DNA from: Candidatus Caccovicinus merdipullorum
GTDB lineage: Bacteria; Bacillota; Clostridia; Lachnospirales; Lachnospiraceae
Assembly: GCA_018715905.1 (NCBI GenBank)
Contig: DVKS01000123.1
Coordinates: forward strand, 1-48,303
Length of the DNA: 48,303 nucleotides
Direction of reading: 5' to 3'
Made by a program: the position numbers and the translations under genes. Positions within the stretch are counted from its first letter, which is position 1. Each line of letters opens with the position of its first letter. The notes beneath the pieces are model-generated. The model was not told where the DNA came from and did no database searches. It worked only from the letters and a program-made list of their open reading frames with translations. This document shows positions 41,076 to 48,303 of the stretch, one piece after another.

Positions 41076-42905
41076 ATTAATTCACAATCATCTCGCAGAA
41101 AAACATCCCACCGCTCCTCCAGGCGGAATTCACCCTCCTGGAAAAGACGCAGAGAACAGCAGCTTCTGGTTAAAGGCGGACTTTTAATCGCAGTTCTGCT
41201 GATTATTCTGATCGTTATCCTGAGCGTAAAATCCTGCCGTTCCGATTCTTCACAGCCATCGGCTTCATCGGAAGGAGCAGAGTCCGCATCCATCGCCATG
41301 CCGGATGCCCATATTACCGTAAATGACATATCCCTGGACGGCTTATCTTTTGAGGAATCCGTCAACGCCATCACAGCGCCCTACTCCTGGTCCATGACGG
41401 CAGTCCTGGAGGGAACATCCGTGCCGGTTTCCAATCTCATCGAGATCCGCACCAGACGCCTTCTGGAAGAAATATGCCAGACGGGAGACGGCGGGTCCTA
41501 CACCTTTGACTTTACCAGGGACATGGAGGAAGTCATTTCTGAAGAAGTCCAGGCCCTGGCCCAGAGGCTGGGTACGGCTCCCCAGAACAGCACTCTGGAT
41601 CATTTTGACATACAGACGGGAAAGTTCATCTTTACCGAGGGAATCAACGGCCTGTCTGTGGATCAGGAAGCGCTGGCAGCGGATCTTACGGCTGCCCTTT
41701 CCGAAAGCCGCTATGATGCGGTAATCCAGGTTCAGGCCTCACCGGCGCCGGCAGAAAGCGATGCCGATGTGCAGGCCCGCTACAAGACTCTGGCCAGCTT
41801 CACCACCACAACCACCAATAATTCCAAGAGAAACAATAACGTAAAGCTGGCGGCCGATGCCATAAACGGCACCATCATCCAGCCAGGAGAAGAATTCTCC
41901 TTTAACGAAGTGGTGGGAGAAAGAACTGCGGAAAAAGGCTATGAGGCGGCAGCCGCCTACAACAGCGGCGAAGTGGTGCAGGAACTGGGCGGCGGTGTCT
42001 GCCAGATCTCCAGTACCCTTTACCGTGTGGCATTCCAGTCGGGAATGGAAATCACCTACCGCCGTTCCCACACCTTCGAGCCCAATTACGTAACACCGGG
42101 ACAGGACGCTACCATCAGCTGGGATCTGCCGGATTTCCGTTTTGTCAACACCTCCGAAAGCGCCATCGGCATCCGTGCCAGCTATTCCAATCAGAAAGCT
42201 TCCGTATCCATCTACGGCATTCCGGTGCTGGAAGAAGGCGTAACCTGGGATTTATATTCAGAAAAGGTGGAAGATCTGGATCCTCCGGAACCTACCTACA
42301 TTGAAGACCCCACCCTGGATCCGGGAACGGAAAAGCTGGAAAAGGCAGGATCTCAGGGAAGCACCTGGGTCACCTACAAAGTAGTCTTAAAAGACGGCGT
42401 GGAAGTGGAGAGGATAAAGGATCACGAAAAAACCTACAAAGGACACGCCCCCGTCATCCGGCGCAATACCGGAACGGTAAAGCTTGACCCCGCAGAGACA
42501 GAATCACCGGCAGAGACTCCGGCACCCACAGTAGATGGCATGCCGGAAGATTACGTTCCCGGCCAGGAGGAAGATACAGGCGAGACCCGCTCTTCCGCCG
42601 CAGGAACCTCCGGCAGCAGCACTTCGGGGGAAAGCTCCGGATCTGCAGAACAGGAAACGGCAGCAAATCAGGGAACCGACGCTTCCCGGGAAACCACGGC
42701 AGCCAGAGAAACTGCTGAGACTGCAGCAGCTGCAAATGACCGGGAAACTGCGGCAGATACACCGGAAGCAGCCGGATCCGGCCAGAACACGCAGACAGAA
42801 GAAACGGTCTCCCAGACTGTGCCGGTTCCCAAATCACCGATTTCCGAAAATGCCCAGCCGGCGGGAAGTACAGATACCGCTCCTACGATTGAGCCCTTCC
42901 AGTAG
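41076..42905 (+). CDS. VanW family membrane-anchored protein, non-canonical start
   Basis: 609 codons if translation begins at ATT 41076. An in-frame basic stretch and a membrane helix (about residues 31-52, LVKGGLLIAVLLIILIVIL) precede the first ATG (41298), which would give 535 residues without the anchor. The frame has no ATG, GTG or TTG between 40998 and 41298. AAAGGCGG lies 9 bases before the ATT. Then a peptidoglycan-binding-type domain (about 80-235), the VanW core (about 242-400; ELGGGVCQISSTLYRVAF), a G5-like segment (about 425-470) and a 130-residue Thr/Glu/Ala/Ser-rich tail. Extracytoplasmic, role in the wall unknown. Confidence 0.8.
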   Translation: MNSQSSRRKTSHRSSRRNSPSWKRRREQQLLVKGGLLIAVLLIILIVILSVKSCRSDSSQPSASSEGAESASIAMPDAHITVNDISLDGLSFEESVNAITAPYSWSMTAVLEGTSVPVSNLIEIRTRRLLEEICQTGDGGSYTFDFTRDMEEVISEEVQALAQRLGTAPQNSTLDHFDIQTGKFIFTEGINGLSVDQEALAADLTAALSESRYDAVIQVQASPAPAESDADVQARYKTLASFTTTTTNNSKRNNNVKLAADAINGTIIQPGEEFSFNEVVGERTAEKGYEAAAAYNSGEVVQELGGGVCQISSTLYRVAFQSGMEITYRRSHTFEPNYVTPGQDATISWDLPDFRFVNTSESAIGIRASYSNQKASVSIYGIPVLEEGVTWDLYSEKVEDLDPPEPTYIEDPTLDPGTEKLEKAGSQGSTWVTYKVVLKDGVEVERIKDHEKTYKGHAPVIRRNTGTVKLDPAETESPAETPAPTVDGMPEDYVPGQEEDTGETRSSAAGTSGSSTSGESSGSAEQETAANQGTDASRETTAARETAETAAAANDRETAADTPEAAGSGQNTQTEETVSQTVPVPKSPISENAQPAGSTDTAPTIEPFQ

Positions 42906-43105
42906 TCCTCATTGGCCGGCGGCAGAACTCCTTTGACACCGTCCCAGGCCGGCGGCAAAGATTGCAAAGGCAATCTTTACCTCATTGAAAGAATTTCTTT
43001 TGGTTTTTTGACATTTTTTTAGAATCCGGTCACAGTCCGGTCACAATTCCACAGTATACTAATGACAGTTGCTAAAGCAGCAACAAAAACTTTTTCATAC
43101 TCAAA

Positions 43106-43129
43106 CCGGATGGCTAGAAAGCCATCCGG
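43106..43129 (+). terminator. terminator-like hairpin
   Basis: CCGGATGGCT-agaa-AGCCATCCGG, then a C-run and later TTTTC. A candidate terminator for VanW transcripts, 200 bases after its stop. Confidence 0.4.
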
Positions 43130-43166
43130 CCCCCCCTAACTTTTCTTATTTTTACCTATCCTTCCC

Positions 43167-43368
43167 AAAAGAGCAGCGCTGATGGCCATTCCCGTAGTGC
43201 CGGCAAGGCACAGACCACAGTCGCTGCTCTTTATTTCCGCGGGCAACGAGCCAAGCGGACATGCTTGCATGTCCATTTGGCGACTGCCGCGAGGGTCAAA
43301 AACCCCGCAGCTTGGCTGCGCTGCAAATTTGATGCCACGTAGCCTGCTGTGGGGTTTTTGACTTTTTT
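43167..43368 (+). ncRNA. three-stem structured element, candidate non-coding RNA
   Basis: Three back-to-back stems. (1) AAAGAGCAGCG (43168-43178) pairs perfectly with CGCTGCTCTTT (43222-43232), with an inner TGCC-ggcaa-GGCA. (2) At 43236-43291, a long imperfect hairpin whose core is GGACATGC-tt-GCATGTCC, flanked by GCCAA/TTGGC and GCGG(g)CA/TGCCGC. (3) GTCAAAAACCCC (43295-43306) pairs perfectly with GGGGTTTTTGAC (43351-43362), followed by TTTTTT, like an intrinsic terminator. It belongs to no family I can name. It could be an sRNA with its terminator, or a repeat element. Confidence 0.5.
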
Positions 43369-43403
43369 GTATAAAATCTGCCGCAGACTCATAATGGTCT
43401 ATG

Positions 43404-43450
43404 CAGAAAGCCGGGGGTCATTCCCTTCAGGAATGGCCTCCGGCTTTCTG
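43404..43450 (+). terminator. compound hairpin
   Basis: CAGAAAGCCGG (43404-43414) with CCGGCTTTCTG (43440-43450), and an inner CATTCC-cttca-GGAATG. No clear T-run; TCTTT follows. Confidence 0.45.
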
Positions 43451-43521
43451 TCTTTGGCGGATCGTTCCGCCTTTTTATATTATCGCCCGCCTCCAAAGAA
43501 GCTGCGCTGCATTACCTTGAA

Positions 43522-43622
43522 AGTCCGCCGCCAATTAAGCGGCATGTATTCAGGGATGCCAAATGCGCCGCCACACTTTCATGGGATGGCTGGCGCACCG
43601 GCTGACGGCGCATGAAGGTTTA
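43522..43622 (+). repeat. dispersed intergenic repeat, copy B
   Basis: Matches 2581-2683 read on the opposite strand (see copy A). Its end, GGCGCATGAAGGTTTA, coincides exactly with the stop codon of the hsp20 gene ending at 43620, so the repeat abuts or supplies that stop. Conserved stem GCCGC...GCGGC. Confidence 0.8.
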
Positions 43623-44081
43623 TTCAATGGAGATATACTTCTTCTGCTCTGCAGCAGGCTTTGCATCCTTCTTCGGGATGGTCAGCTTCAGGATACCGTG
43701 CTGGAAAGCACCCTTAATATCCTCTTCCGTAAGATCCCCGCCTACATAGAAGGTACGCTGGCAGGCACCTGCATAACGCTCACGGCGGATGTAACGGCCG
43801 GTCTTCTTCTCCTGCTCATCCTGATCCAGCCCCTTGGCTGCACTGACAGTCAGATAGCCATCTTCCAGGGATACCTGAATCTCGTCCTTCTTAAATCCGG
43901 GCAGATCCATCTCCAGTTCATAAGCGGTATCGGTCTCGCGGATATCCGTCTTCATCATATTTTTGCCGTGACGGCCATACAGTTTCTTTTCTGCCTTCCT
44001 TGCATCACGGTCATCGTAAAACGGAAAGTCTCTCATAAATTCATCAAATAAATCTTCACCAAAAATGCTGGGCATTAACAT
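43620..44081 (-). CDS. hsp20: Hsp20/alpha-crystallin small heat-shock protein (second of tandem)
   Basis: 153 residues: N-terminal MLMPSIFGEDLFDEFMRD, alpha-crystallin domain about 42-135 (YELEMDLPGFKKDEIQVSLE; GYLTVSAAKG; GILKLTIPKK) and a C-terminal tail ending KKYISIE. An ATP-independent holdase. It is closely related to the gene at 44134 (same MLMPSIFGE start), so a tandem duplication. It probably shares the CIRCE-controlled promoter upstream of that gene; 52 bases separate them. Confidence 0.93.
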   Translation of the reverse strand: MLMPSIFGEDLFDEFMRDFPFYDDRDARKAEKKLYGRHGKNMMKTDIRETDTAYELEMDLPGFKKDEIQVSLEDGYLTVSAAKGLDQDEQEKKTGRYIRRERYAGACQRTFYVGGDLTEEDIKGAFQHGILKLTIPKKDAKPAAEQKKYISIE

Positions 44082-44133
44082 ATGTCATTCCTCCTCATTT
44101 AATCATTCATTCGATTCTGAATCCTGCAGTTGT

Positions 44134-44559
44134 TTATCCTTCAATGGAAATATATTTTCTGGACGGAACTTCCGGCTTTTCTTCCTTCTTGGGCACCGTC
44201 ATGGTCAGGGTACCGTTTTCGAATTTCGCCTTGATCTCATCCTGGGTTACCTGGTCTCCTACATAGAAACTTCTGCTGCAGGAGCCGCTGCGGCGCTCTC
44301 TGCGGATGTAACGTCCTTCGCTGTCCTTCTCATCCTTATTCGTATTCGAAGAAGCAGTGATTGTCAGATAGCCGTCTTTTAATTCAGCCTGTACTTCTTC
44401 TTTCTTTATTCCAGGAAGATTCATAATGATCTCATAGTGATCATCCATGTCCTTCACATCTGTCTGCATCAAACCGCCTGTGCTGGTTCCCTCATAAGTA
44501 AATGGGGCATTGAAGAAATCATCCAGTAAACTCTCTCCAAAAATACTCGGCATCAACAT
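44134..44559 (-). CDS. hsp20: Hsp20/alpha-crystallin small heat-shock protein (first of tandem)
   Basis: 141 residues with MLMPSIFGESLLDDFFNAPF, alpha-crystallin domain about 35-125 (YEIIMNLPGIKKEEVQAELK; GTLTMTVPKK) and RKYISIEG tail. Chaperone that holds unfolding proteins. It is first behind a sigma-A promoter carrying a CIRCE operator, so HrcA repression is expected. AGGAG ribosome site. Confidence 0.94.
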   Translation of the reverse strand: MLMPSIFGESLLDDFFNAPFTYEGTSTGGLMQTDVKDMDDHYEIIMNLPGIKKEEVQAELKDGYLTITASSNTNKDEKDSEGRYIRRERRSGSCSRSFYVGDQVTQDEIKAKFENGTLTMTVPKKEEKPEVPSRKYISIEG

Positions 44560-44684
44560 AAGTCATCTCTCCTTTTCTATCTCGTACCATGTTATTTTAC
44601 CTTGTTTTCTGGAACCGGGATGTTTCAGGAGCATTCCGGAATCTCTTTCGTTCCTTTCTGCTTCCCTTCCTTCGTTCTGACATT

Positions 44685-44713
44685 GTTATAGCACTTTTTA
44701 TTAGCACTGTCAA
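44685..44713 (-). promoter_or_regulatory. hsp20 operon promoter
   Basis: Minus-strand TTGACA (44713-44708), 17 bp, TATAAC (44690-44685). The -35 box lies inside the CIRCE element. Confidence 0.8.
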
Positions 44714-44727
44714 TAGTCGAGTGCTAA
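44701..44727. promoter_or_regulatory. CIRCE operator (HrcA site)
   Basis: TTAGCACTG-N9-GAGTGCTAA, one mismatch to the CIRCE consensus TTAGCACTC-N9-GAGTGCTAA. An extra half-site TAGCACT lies at about 44689-44695. It controls the tandem hsp20 genes. Confidence 0.92.
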
Positions 44728-44736
44728 TAATTTGTG

Positions 44737-44782
44737 AAAAAAGTGTGAAACCTATTTTTATCTGACATTTCAGGTTTCACAC
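44737..44782 (-). terminator. glpK terminator
   Basis: GTGTGAAACC / GGTTTCACAC perfect 10-bp stem followed by TTTTTT on the minus strand, 22 bases after the glpK stop. Confidence 0.82.
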
Positions 44783-44803
44783 AGATATTCAAGCACAATT
44801 CTT

Positions 44804-46312
44804 TTACTGGTCCTTCTCCGCCTCATTGCCCCAGACCACAGCGCAGCGGACAGCCCGCTTCCAGCCTTTTAACAGTTCCCGGCGTCGGCTCTCTTCCATC
44901 TGATTTTTAAAAACCCGGGAGACCTTCCAGTTTTGTTTTATGTCATCCAGACCTTCCCAGTACCCGACTGCCAGACCGGCCAGATAGGCTGCTCCCAGGG
45001 CCGTTGTCTCAATGCATTCCGGACGTACAATATCCGTCTCCAGGATATCCGCCTGGAACTGCATAAGGAAATCATTGGCACAGGCGCCGCCGTCCACCTT
45101 TAACTGCTTTAAGGCAATGCCGGAATCCTGCCGCATCGCTTCCGCCAGATCACTGACCTGGTAGGCCATGGACTCGATGACCGCCCGAATAAACTGTTCC
45201 TTGCTGGTTCCACGGGTGAGGCCAACCACCATGCCTCTGGCATACGGATTCCAGTAGGGCGCTCCCAGTCCTGCAAATGCCGGCACCACATACACACCGC
45301 CGGTATCTTCTGCATCCCGGCAGTAATGCTCCGTCTGGGCCGCAGTCCGCACCATCCGCATCTCATCCCGCAGCCACTGGACTGCCGCTCCGGCTACGAA
45401 CACACTTCCCTCCAGGGCATACTGTGTTTCCTGGGAAGTACTGGCTGCGATGGTAGTCAAAAGCCCGTGGCCGGAATGCACAGCCTGGCTTCCCGTATTC
45501 ATCAGAAGAAAACAGCCGGTTCCGTATGTATTCTTCATCTCACCAGGCTCAAAGCAGCACTGGCCGAAAAGCGCCGCCTGCTGATCTCCGGCTGCCCCGC
45601 AGATGGGAATTCTGGCTCCCAGAACCACCGAAGAAGTATAACCATAAATGCAGGAAGAAGGTTTTACCTCCGGCAGCATGCTTTCCGGAATACCGAACCA
45701 GCTTAAAATCTCCTCATCCCAGCATTTCCGATGAATATCAAAAAGCATTGTTCGGGAAGCATTCGTATAGTCTGTCACATGAATCGCCCCATAGGTCAGA
45801 TTCCAGATCAGCCAGGTGTCTACCGTACCGAAGAGAAGTTCTCCCCTCTCGGCTCTCTCCCGTGCTCCTTCCACATGATTCAAAATCCATTCCACCTTGC
45901 TTCCGGAAAAATACGCATCCGGTATCAGACCGGTTCTGGCGGCAATGGTATCAGACAGGCCGGCAGCCTTTAACTCCTCAATCCGGTCCGCCGTCCTCCG
46001 GCACTGCCAGACAATGGCATTGTAAACCGGCTGCCCCGTCTTTCTGTCCCATACAATGGCCGTCTCCCGCTGATTCGTAATTCCAATGGCGGCAATGTCA
46101 TTCCATCCTGCACCGATCTTTCCCATGGCCTCGCCGATCACCGCAAGCTGAGACGACCAGATCTCCATAGGATTATGCTCCACCCACCCCGGCTGCGGAT
46201 AAATCTGTGTAAACTCTTTCTGAGCCACACTGCACATCTGCCCCTGCCGGTCAAATAAAATACACCGGGAACTGGTTGTTCCCTGATCCAATGCAATAAT
46301 ATATTTCTGCAT
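44804..46312 (-). CDS. glpK: glycerol kinase
   Basis: 502 residues, the standard GlpK length. [19 protein letters not shown] (ATP-binding start), [39 protein letters not shown], and the C-terminal [19 protein letters not shown] are diagnostic. It phosphorylates glycerol to glycerol-3-phosphate. The start at 46312 follows AAAGGAGGAGG; the longer frame to 46399 overlaps the promoter. No glpF or glpD gene nearby. Confidence 0.96.
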   Translation of the reverse strand: MQKYIIALDQGTTSSRCILFDRQGQMCSVAQKEFTQIYPQPGWVEHNPMEIWSSQLAVIGEAMGKIGAGWNDIAAIGITNQRETAIVWDRKTGQPVYNAIVWQCRRTADRIEELKAAGLSDTIAARTGLIPDAYFSGSKVEWILNHVEGARERAERGELLFGTVDTWLIWNLTYGAIHVTDYTNASRTMLFDIHRKCWDEEILSWFGIPESMLPEVKPSSCIYGYTSSVVLGARIPICGAAGDQQAALFGQCCFEPGEMKNTYGTGCFLLMNTGSQAVHSGHGLLTTIAASTSQETQYALEGSVFVAGAAVQWLRDEMRMVRTAAQTEHYCRDAEDTGGVYVVPAFAGLGAPYWNPYARGMVVGLTRGTSKEQFIRAVIESMAYQVSDLAEAMRQDSGIALKQLKVDGGACANDFLMQFQADILETDIVRPECIETTALGAAYLAGLAVGYWEGLDDIKQNWKVSRVFKNQMEESRRRELLKGWKRAVRCAVVWGNEAEKDQ

Positions 46313-46370
46313 CTGCCTCCTCCTTTCACCCCAATGCAGCTGATATATAAACAGCGCAAATCTTAGACAT

Positions 46371-46399
46371 ATTATACAATCAAAGCCTGTTTTTCTCAA
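46371..46399 (-). promoter_or_regulatory. glpK promoter inside the end of the crp gene
   Basis: Minus-strand TTGAGA (46399-46394), 17 bp, TATAAT (46376-46371). It overlaps the stop codon of the upstream Crp/Fnr gene, so glpK can be transcribed separately from it. Confidence 0.7.
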
Positions 46400-47070
46400 C
46401 TGTATTCGTCTTTTTGCTCCAGAAGGCAGAAATAATTCCGTTCTGTACGAAGGATTCCCTCCTTCTGCATTTTTCCCAGTTCACTGGACATGGCAGAGCG
46501 GTCCACCCCCAGATAATCAGCCAGCTGCTGCCGGTTAAAAGGGATCTGAAATTCCCGGCTGCCGGCCCTCATGGACTGATAAGACAGGTAGGAAAGAATC
46601 CGTCCCCGGATCGTCTTTGAAGATGTGTGAAGGATCCGTCGGGACAGATTTAAATTCTTCTGAGCGGAAATGGACAGAAGGTTCCGAATCAGCTTGTTAT
46701 GGCAGCTGCAGGCTCCCGAGCAGACATGAAGCACCTTTCCCACATCCAGAAAAAGGACCCGCACCGGTTCCGCCGCCCTTACATTTACCATCAGCCGTTC
46801 TCCGGGCACACAGGCATACGTCTCTGCAAAGATCTGTCCCGCGCCGGCCCGGTCCAGGACGCTGCGGTTTCCCCACACATCGTCGCTTTCAATAAGGACG
46901 CTTCCTGACAGAACAAATCCCAGGGCCGGGGTTACATCACCGGCGCAGAAGATCAGCTCATCCTTTTTATACATCTTTTCTTTTGCCTGAAGGCAGCTTA
47001 GCATCTGTTCTGCCTCCTCCGGGGAAACACCCTGAAAGAGGATGGTTTTTGATAAAAAATGATAATCCAT
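46396..47070 (-). CDS. Crp/Fnr family regulator, probably of hcp
   Basis: 224 residues: N-terminal cyclic-nucleotide-binding-type beta roll (about 10-115; [20 protein letters not shown]), dimer helix, and a C-terminal winged HTH ([20 protein letters not shown]). Four cysteines around 116-125 ([11 protein letters not shown]) could bind a redox cluster or metal. It lacks the arginine/serine signature for cAMP. Divergent from hcp, as in HcpR- or Crp-type nitrosative-stress regulators, with a palindrome between them. AGGAG ribosome site. Confidence 0.88.
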   Translation of the reverse strand: MDYHFLSKTILFQGVSPEEAEQMLSCLQAKEKMYKKDELIFCAGDVTPALGFVLSGSVLIESDDVWGNRSVLDRAGAGQIFAETYACVPGERLMVNVRAAEPVRVLFLDVGKVLHVCSGACSCHNKLIRNLLSISAQKNLNLSRRILHTSSKTIRGRILSYLSYQSMRAGSREFQIPFNRQQLADYLGVDRSAMSSELGKMQKEGILRTERNYFCLLEQKDEYS

Positions 47071-47126
47071 GTTTTCTCCTTTTTCCGCAGCAAATTCCCT
47101 GGGGATGAAAATAAAAACATTTTTGT

Positions 47127-47166
47127 TGTTGCGGCAACATATTTCTTCTGAAAACTGTACTATACT
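47127..47166 (+). promoter_or_regulatory. hcp promoter with Crp/Fnr-type palindrome
   Basis: Perfect palindrome TGTTGC-g-GCAACA (47127-47139) and -10 TATACT (47161-47166) without a usable -35 box. The palindrome centre is about 40 bases before the expected start (47173), the classic class II activator position. On the other strand it overlaps a weak -35 (TTGCCG) of the regulator's own promoter. Confidence 0.65.
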
Positions 47167-47217
47167 CTCCCCATGCAGGTCAAGGACATCTTTAAGCGGA
47201 ATGTCCGGCTAAGCCAT

Positions 47218-47241
47218 CATGCGCCGGCAGGCAGCGTTCCG
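47218..47241 (-). repeat. partial third match to the dispersed repeat
   Basis: CATGCGCCGGCAGGCAGCGT and the bases TCC after it differ at two positions from the start of copy A. Only about 24 bases match; it sits in the hcp leader and may be a degraded copy. Confidence 0.35.
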
Positions 47242-47291
47242 CTTTCTGCACCTGCCGTTTCAGACGCATTATCACTTCAAGGAGGTTTTTT

Positions 47292-48303
47292 ATGGATCAT
47301 CAAATGTTTTGCTATCAATGTCAGGAGACTGCCGGATGTACCGGCTGTACCCGCCTGGGTGTCTGCGGAAAGACACCGGAGACAGCGGCCATGCAGGATC
47401 TTCTGATTTATGTAACCAAAGGCCTTTGCGCCGTAACCACCCGTCTCCGTCTGGAAGGCGTCCCGGTCAGCCGGGAAATAAACCACCTGGTCAGCCAGAA
47501 CCTGTTTGTCACCATCACCAACGCAAATTTCGACAAAGAAGCCATACTGGCACGGATCCGTGAAACCCTGACCGTAAAAGAAGAACTTCTCTCCCGGCTG
47601 TCCGACAGCAGTTTCCTGCCGGAAGCCGCTCTCTGGAACGGCCGTGAGGAGGAATTTGCCGCAAAGGCCGCCGTATCCGGCGTTCTGTCCACAAAAGAGG
47701 AAGATATCCGCAGCCTTCGGGAACTGATCACTTACGGGCTGAAGGGACTCAGCGCCTACACCAAACATGCCAATGCCCTTCTGGCCGAAGATGAAGAAAC
47801 CGATGCGTTTCTCCAGAGAGCCCTTGCTGCCGTCTTAGATGACTCCCTTACGATTCCGGAGCTGACTTCCCTGGCCCTGGAAACCGGAAAATACGGGGTA
47901 AAGGGCATGGCTCTTCTGGATCAGGCAAACACAAAGGCTTACGGCAATCCGGAGATCACCAGGGTAAAGACCGGCACAAGAAACCGTCCCGGCATCCTGG
48001 TATCCGGCCACGATCTGCGGGATCTGGAAATGCTTCTTGAGCAGACCCGTGGAAAGGGCATAGATGTGTATACCCATTCTGAAATGCTTCCTGCCCATTA
48101 TTATCCGGCATTTAAGAAATATCCCCATCTGGCAGGAAATTACGGAAACGCATGGTGGAAGCAGAAGGAAGAATTTGAACAGTTTAACGGCCCCATTCTC
48201 ATGACCACAAACTGCATCGTTCCTCCAAAAGACAGCTATCGTGACCGGCTTTATACCACCGGTGCAGCAGGATATCCCGGCTGCCGCCACATTCCCGGAG
48301 AAA
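47292..48303 (+). CDS. hcp: hydroxylamine reductase / hybrid cluster protein, 3' end outside window
   Basis: 337 codons of Hcp before the window ends (normal length about 530-550). The N-terminal cluster ligands are C7, C10, C19 and C25 in [20 protein letters not shown], the C-x2-C-x8-C-x5-C type of anaerobes. [27 protein letters not shown] and [20 protein letters not shown] are hallmarks; H and C ligands of the hybrid cluster begin to appear. It reduces NO or hydroxylamine in nitrosative stress. AGGAGG at 47280-47285 sets the start. Confidence 0.95.
   Translation, partial: MDHQMFCYQCQETAGCTGCTRLGVCGKTPETAAMQDLLIYVTKGLCAVTTRLRLEGVPVSREINHLVSQNLFVTITNANFDKEAILARIRETLTVKEELLSRLSDSSFLPEAALWNGREEEFAAKAAVSGVLSTKEEDIRSLRELITYGLKGLSAYTKHANALLAEDEETDAFLQRALAAVLDDSLTIPELTSLALETGKYGVKGMALLDQANTKAYGNPEITRVKTGTRNRPGILVSGHDLRDLEMLLEQTRGKGIDVYTHSEMLPAHYYPAFKKYPHLAGNYGNAWWKQKEEFEQFNGPILMTTNCIVPPKDSYRDRLYTTGAAGYPGCRHIPGE

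Larger units (their letters stand above)
42906..43619. other. long non-coding region rich in secondary structure
   Basis: 714 bases without a gene, holding in order a simple hairpin (43106-43129), a three-stem structured element (43167-43368), a compound hairpin (43404-43450) and the dispersed repeat copy B (43522-43622). Short open frames cross it but have no coding features. Confidence 0.7.

Noticed and set aside
43349..43619. Plus-strand open frames in the structured intergenic region
   Set aside because: They run through hairpins and the dispersed repeat and show no domain or ribosome site.
47173..47563. Plus-strand frames overlapping the start of hcp
   Set aside because: They are out of frame with the unambiguous Hcp N-terminal cysteine motif.
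1..48303. CRISPR array, tRNA, rRNA or insertion sequences
   Set aside because: No regularly spaced repeats, cloverleaf with CCA context, rRNA-like sequence or transposase frame was seen anywhere in the window.

Overview
This 48.3 kb window looks like the chromosome of an anaerobic gut Firmicute, most likely a Lachnospiraceae-type clostridium. The reasons are about 50% GC, strong AGGAGG-type ribosome sites, an electron-bifurcating [FeFe] hydrogenase (hydCBA) with its sensory partner module, a CIRCE element, a DarA-type c-di-AMP receptor, VanW and choline-binding-type wall repeats. No rRNA, tRNA, CRISPR array, transposase or phage gene was seen. Genus-level assignment is inference.

Layout. 0-5 kb: a LysR regulator, a two-subunit Fe-S fumarase/tartrate dehydratase pair, an orphan AbrB/MazE antitoxin and a ferredoxin-fused aldo/keto reductase. 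5-9.4 kb: a decayed stretch with an AraC remnant fused back-to-back to a DUF5107/TPR remnant, a GlcG remnant beside garR-hxlR, and two remnants of defence-type genes (DUF1016/YhcG nuclease and a PLD-type helicase). 9.6-16.8 kb: a UPF0251-NifX fusion, then hydA, hydB, a thioredoxin-like ferredoxin, a stand-alone GHKL ATPase and hydC in one minus-strand operon, then an AraC regulator. 16.9-19.5 kb: a GH27 alpha-galactosidase and a GH36 alpha-galactosidase without its N-terminal domain. 19.6-22.9 kb: a five-gene module DRTGG, RsbW-like ATPase, HydS-type sensory hydrogenase, DRTGG, PHP. 23-29 kb: sdpR-sdpI, DUF362, polysaccharide deacetylase, VOC, MBL-fold hydrolase and uxuA. 29-35.5 kb: MATE transporter, unknown gene, secreted wall-binding protein, GNAT, OGG, cytidylate-kinase-like protein and an RpiB/LacAB-like isomerase. 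35.6-43 kb: NSS transporter divergent from a LysR gene, cfa remnant, DarA, Gfo/Idh/MocA oxidoreductase, TRIC channel and VanW. 43-48.3 kb: a long structured intergenic region, tandem hsp20 genes under CIRCE, glpK, a Crp/Fnr regulator and a divergent hcp running off the end.

How the genes work together. HydABC can couple NADH and reduced ferredoxin to H2. The module at 19.7-22.9 kb is the type of H2- or redox-sensing cassette often found with it, but here the two halves are divergent and separated by an alpha-galactosidase cassette. The Crp/Fnr regulator probably controls hcp (nitrosative/redox stress) through a perfect palindrome at about -40.

Most striking pattern. At least six loci carry clean gene truncations: a PIN-toxin tail, AraC/DUF5107, GlcG, helicase/DUF1016, GH36 and Cfa. 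They sit between intact genes and no mobile element is visible, so they look like deletion scars (or assembly joins). The other notable unexplained item is a three-hairpin structured element at 43,167-43,368 next to a dispersed ~100-bp repeat that also occurs, inverted, at 2,581-2,683.
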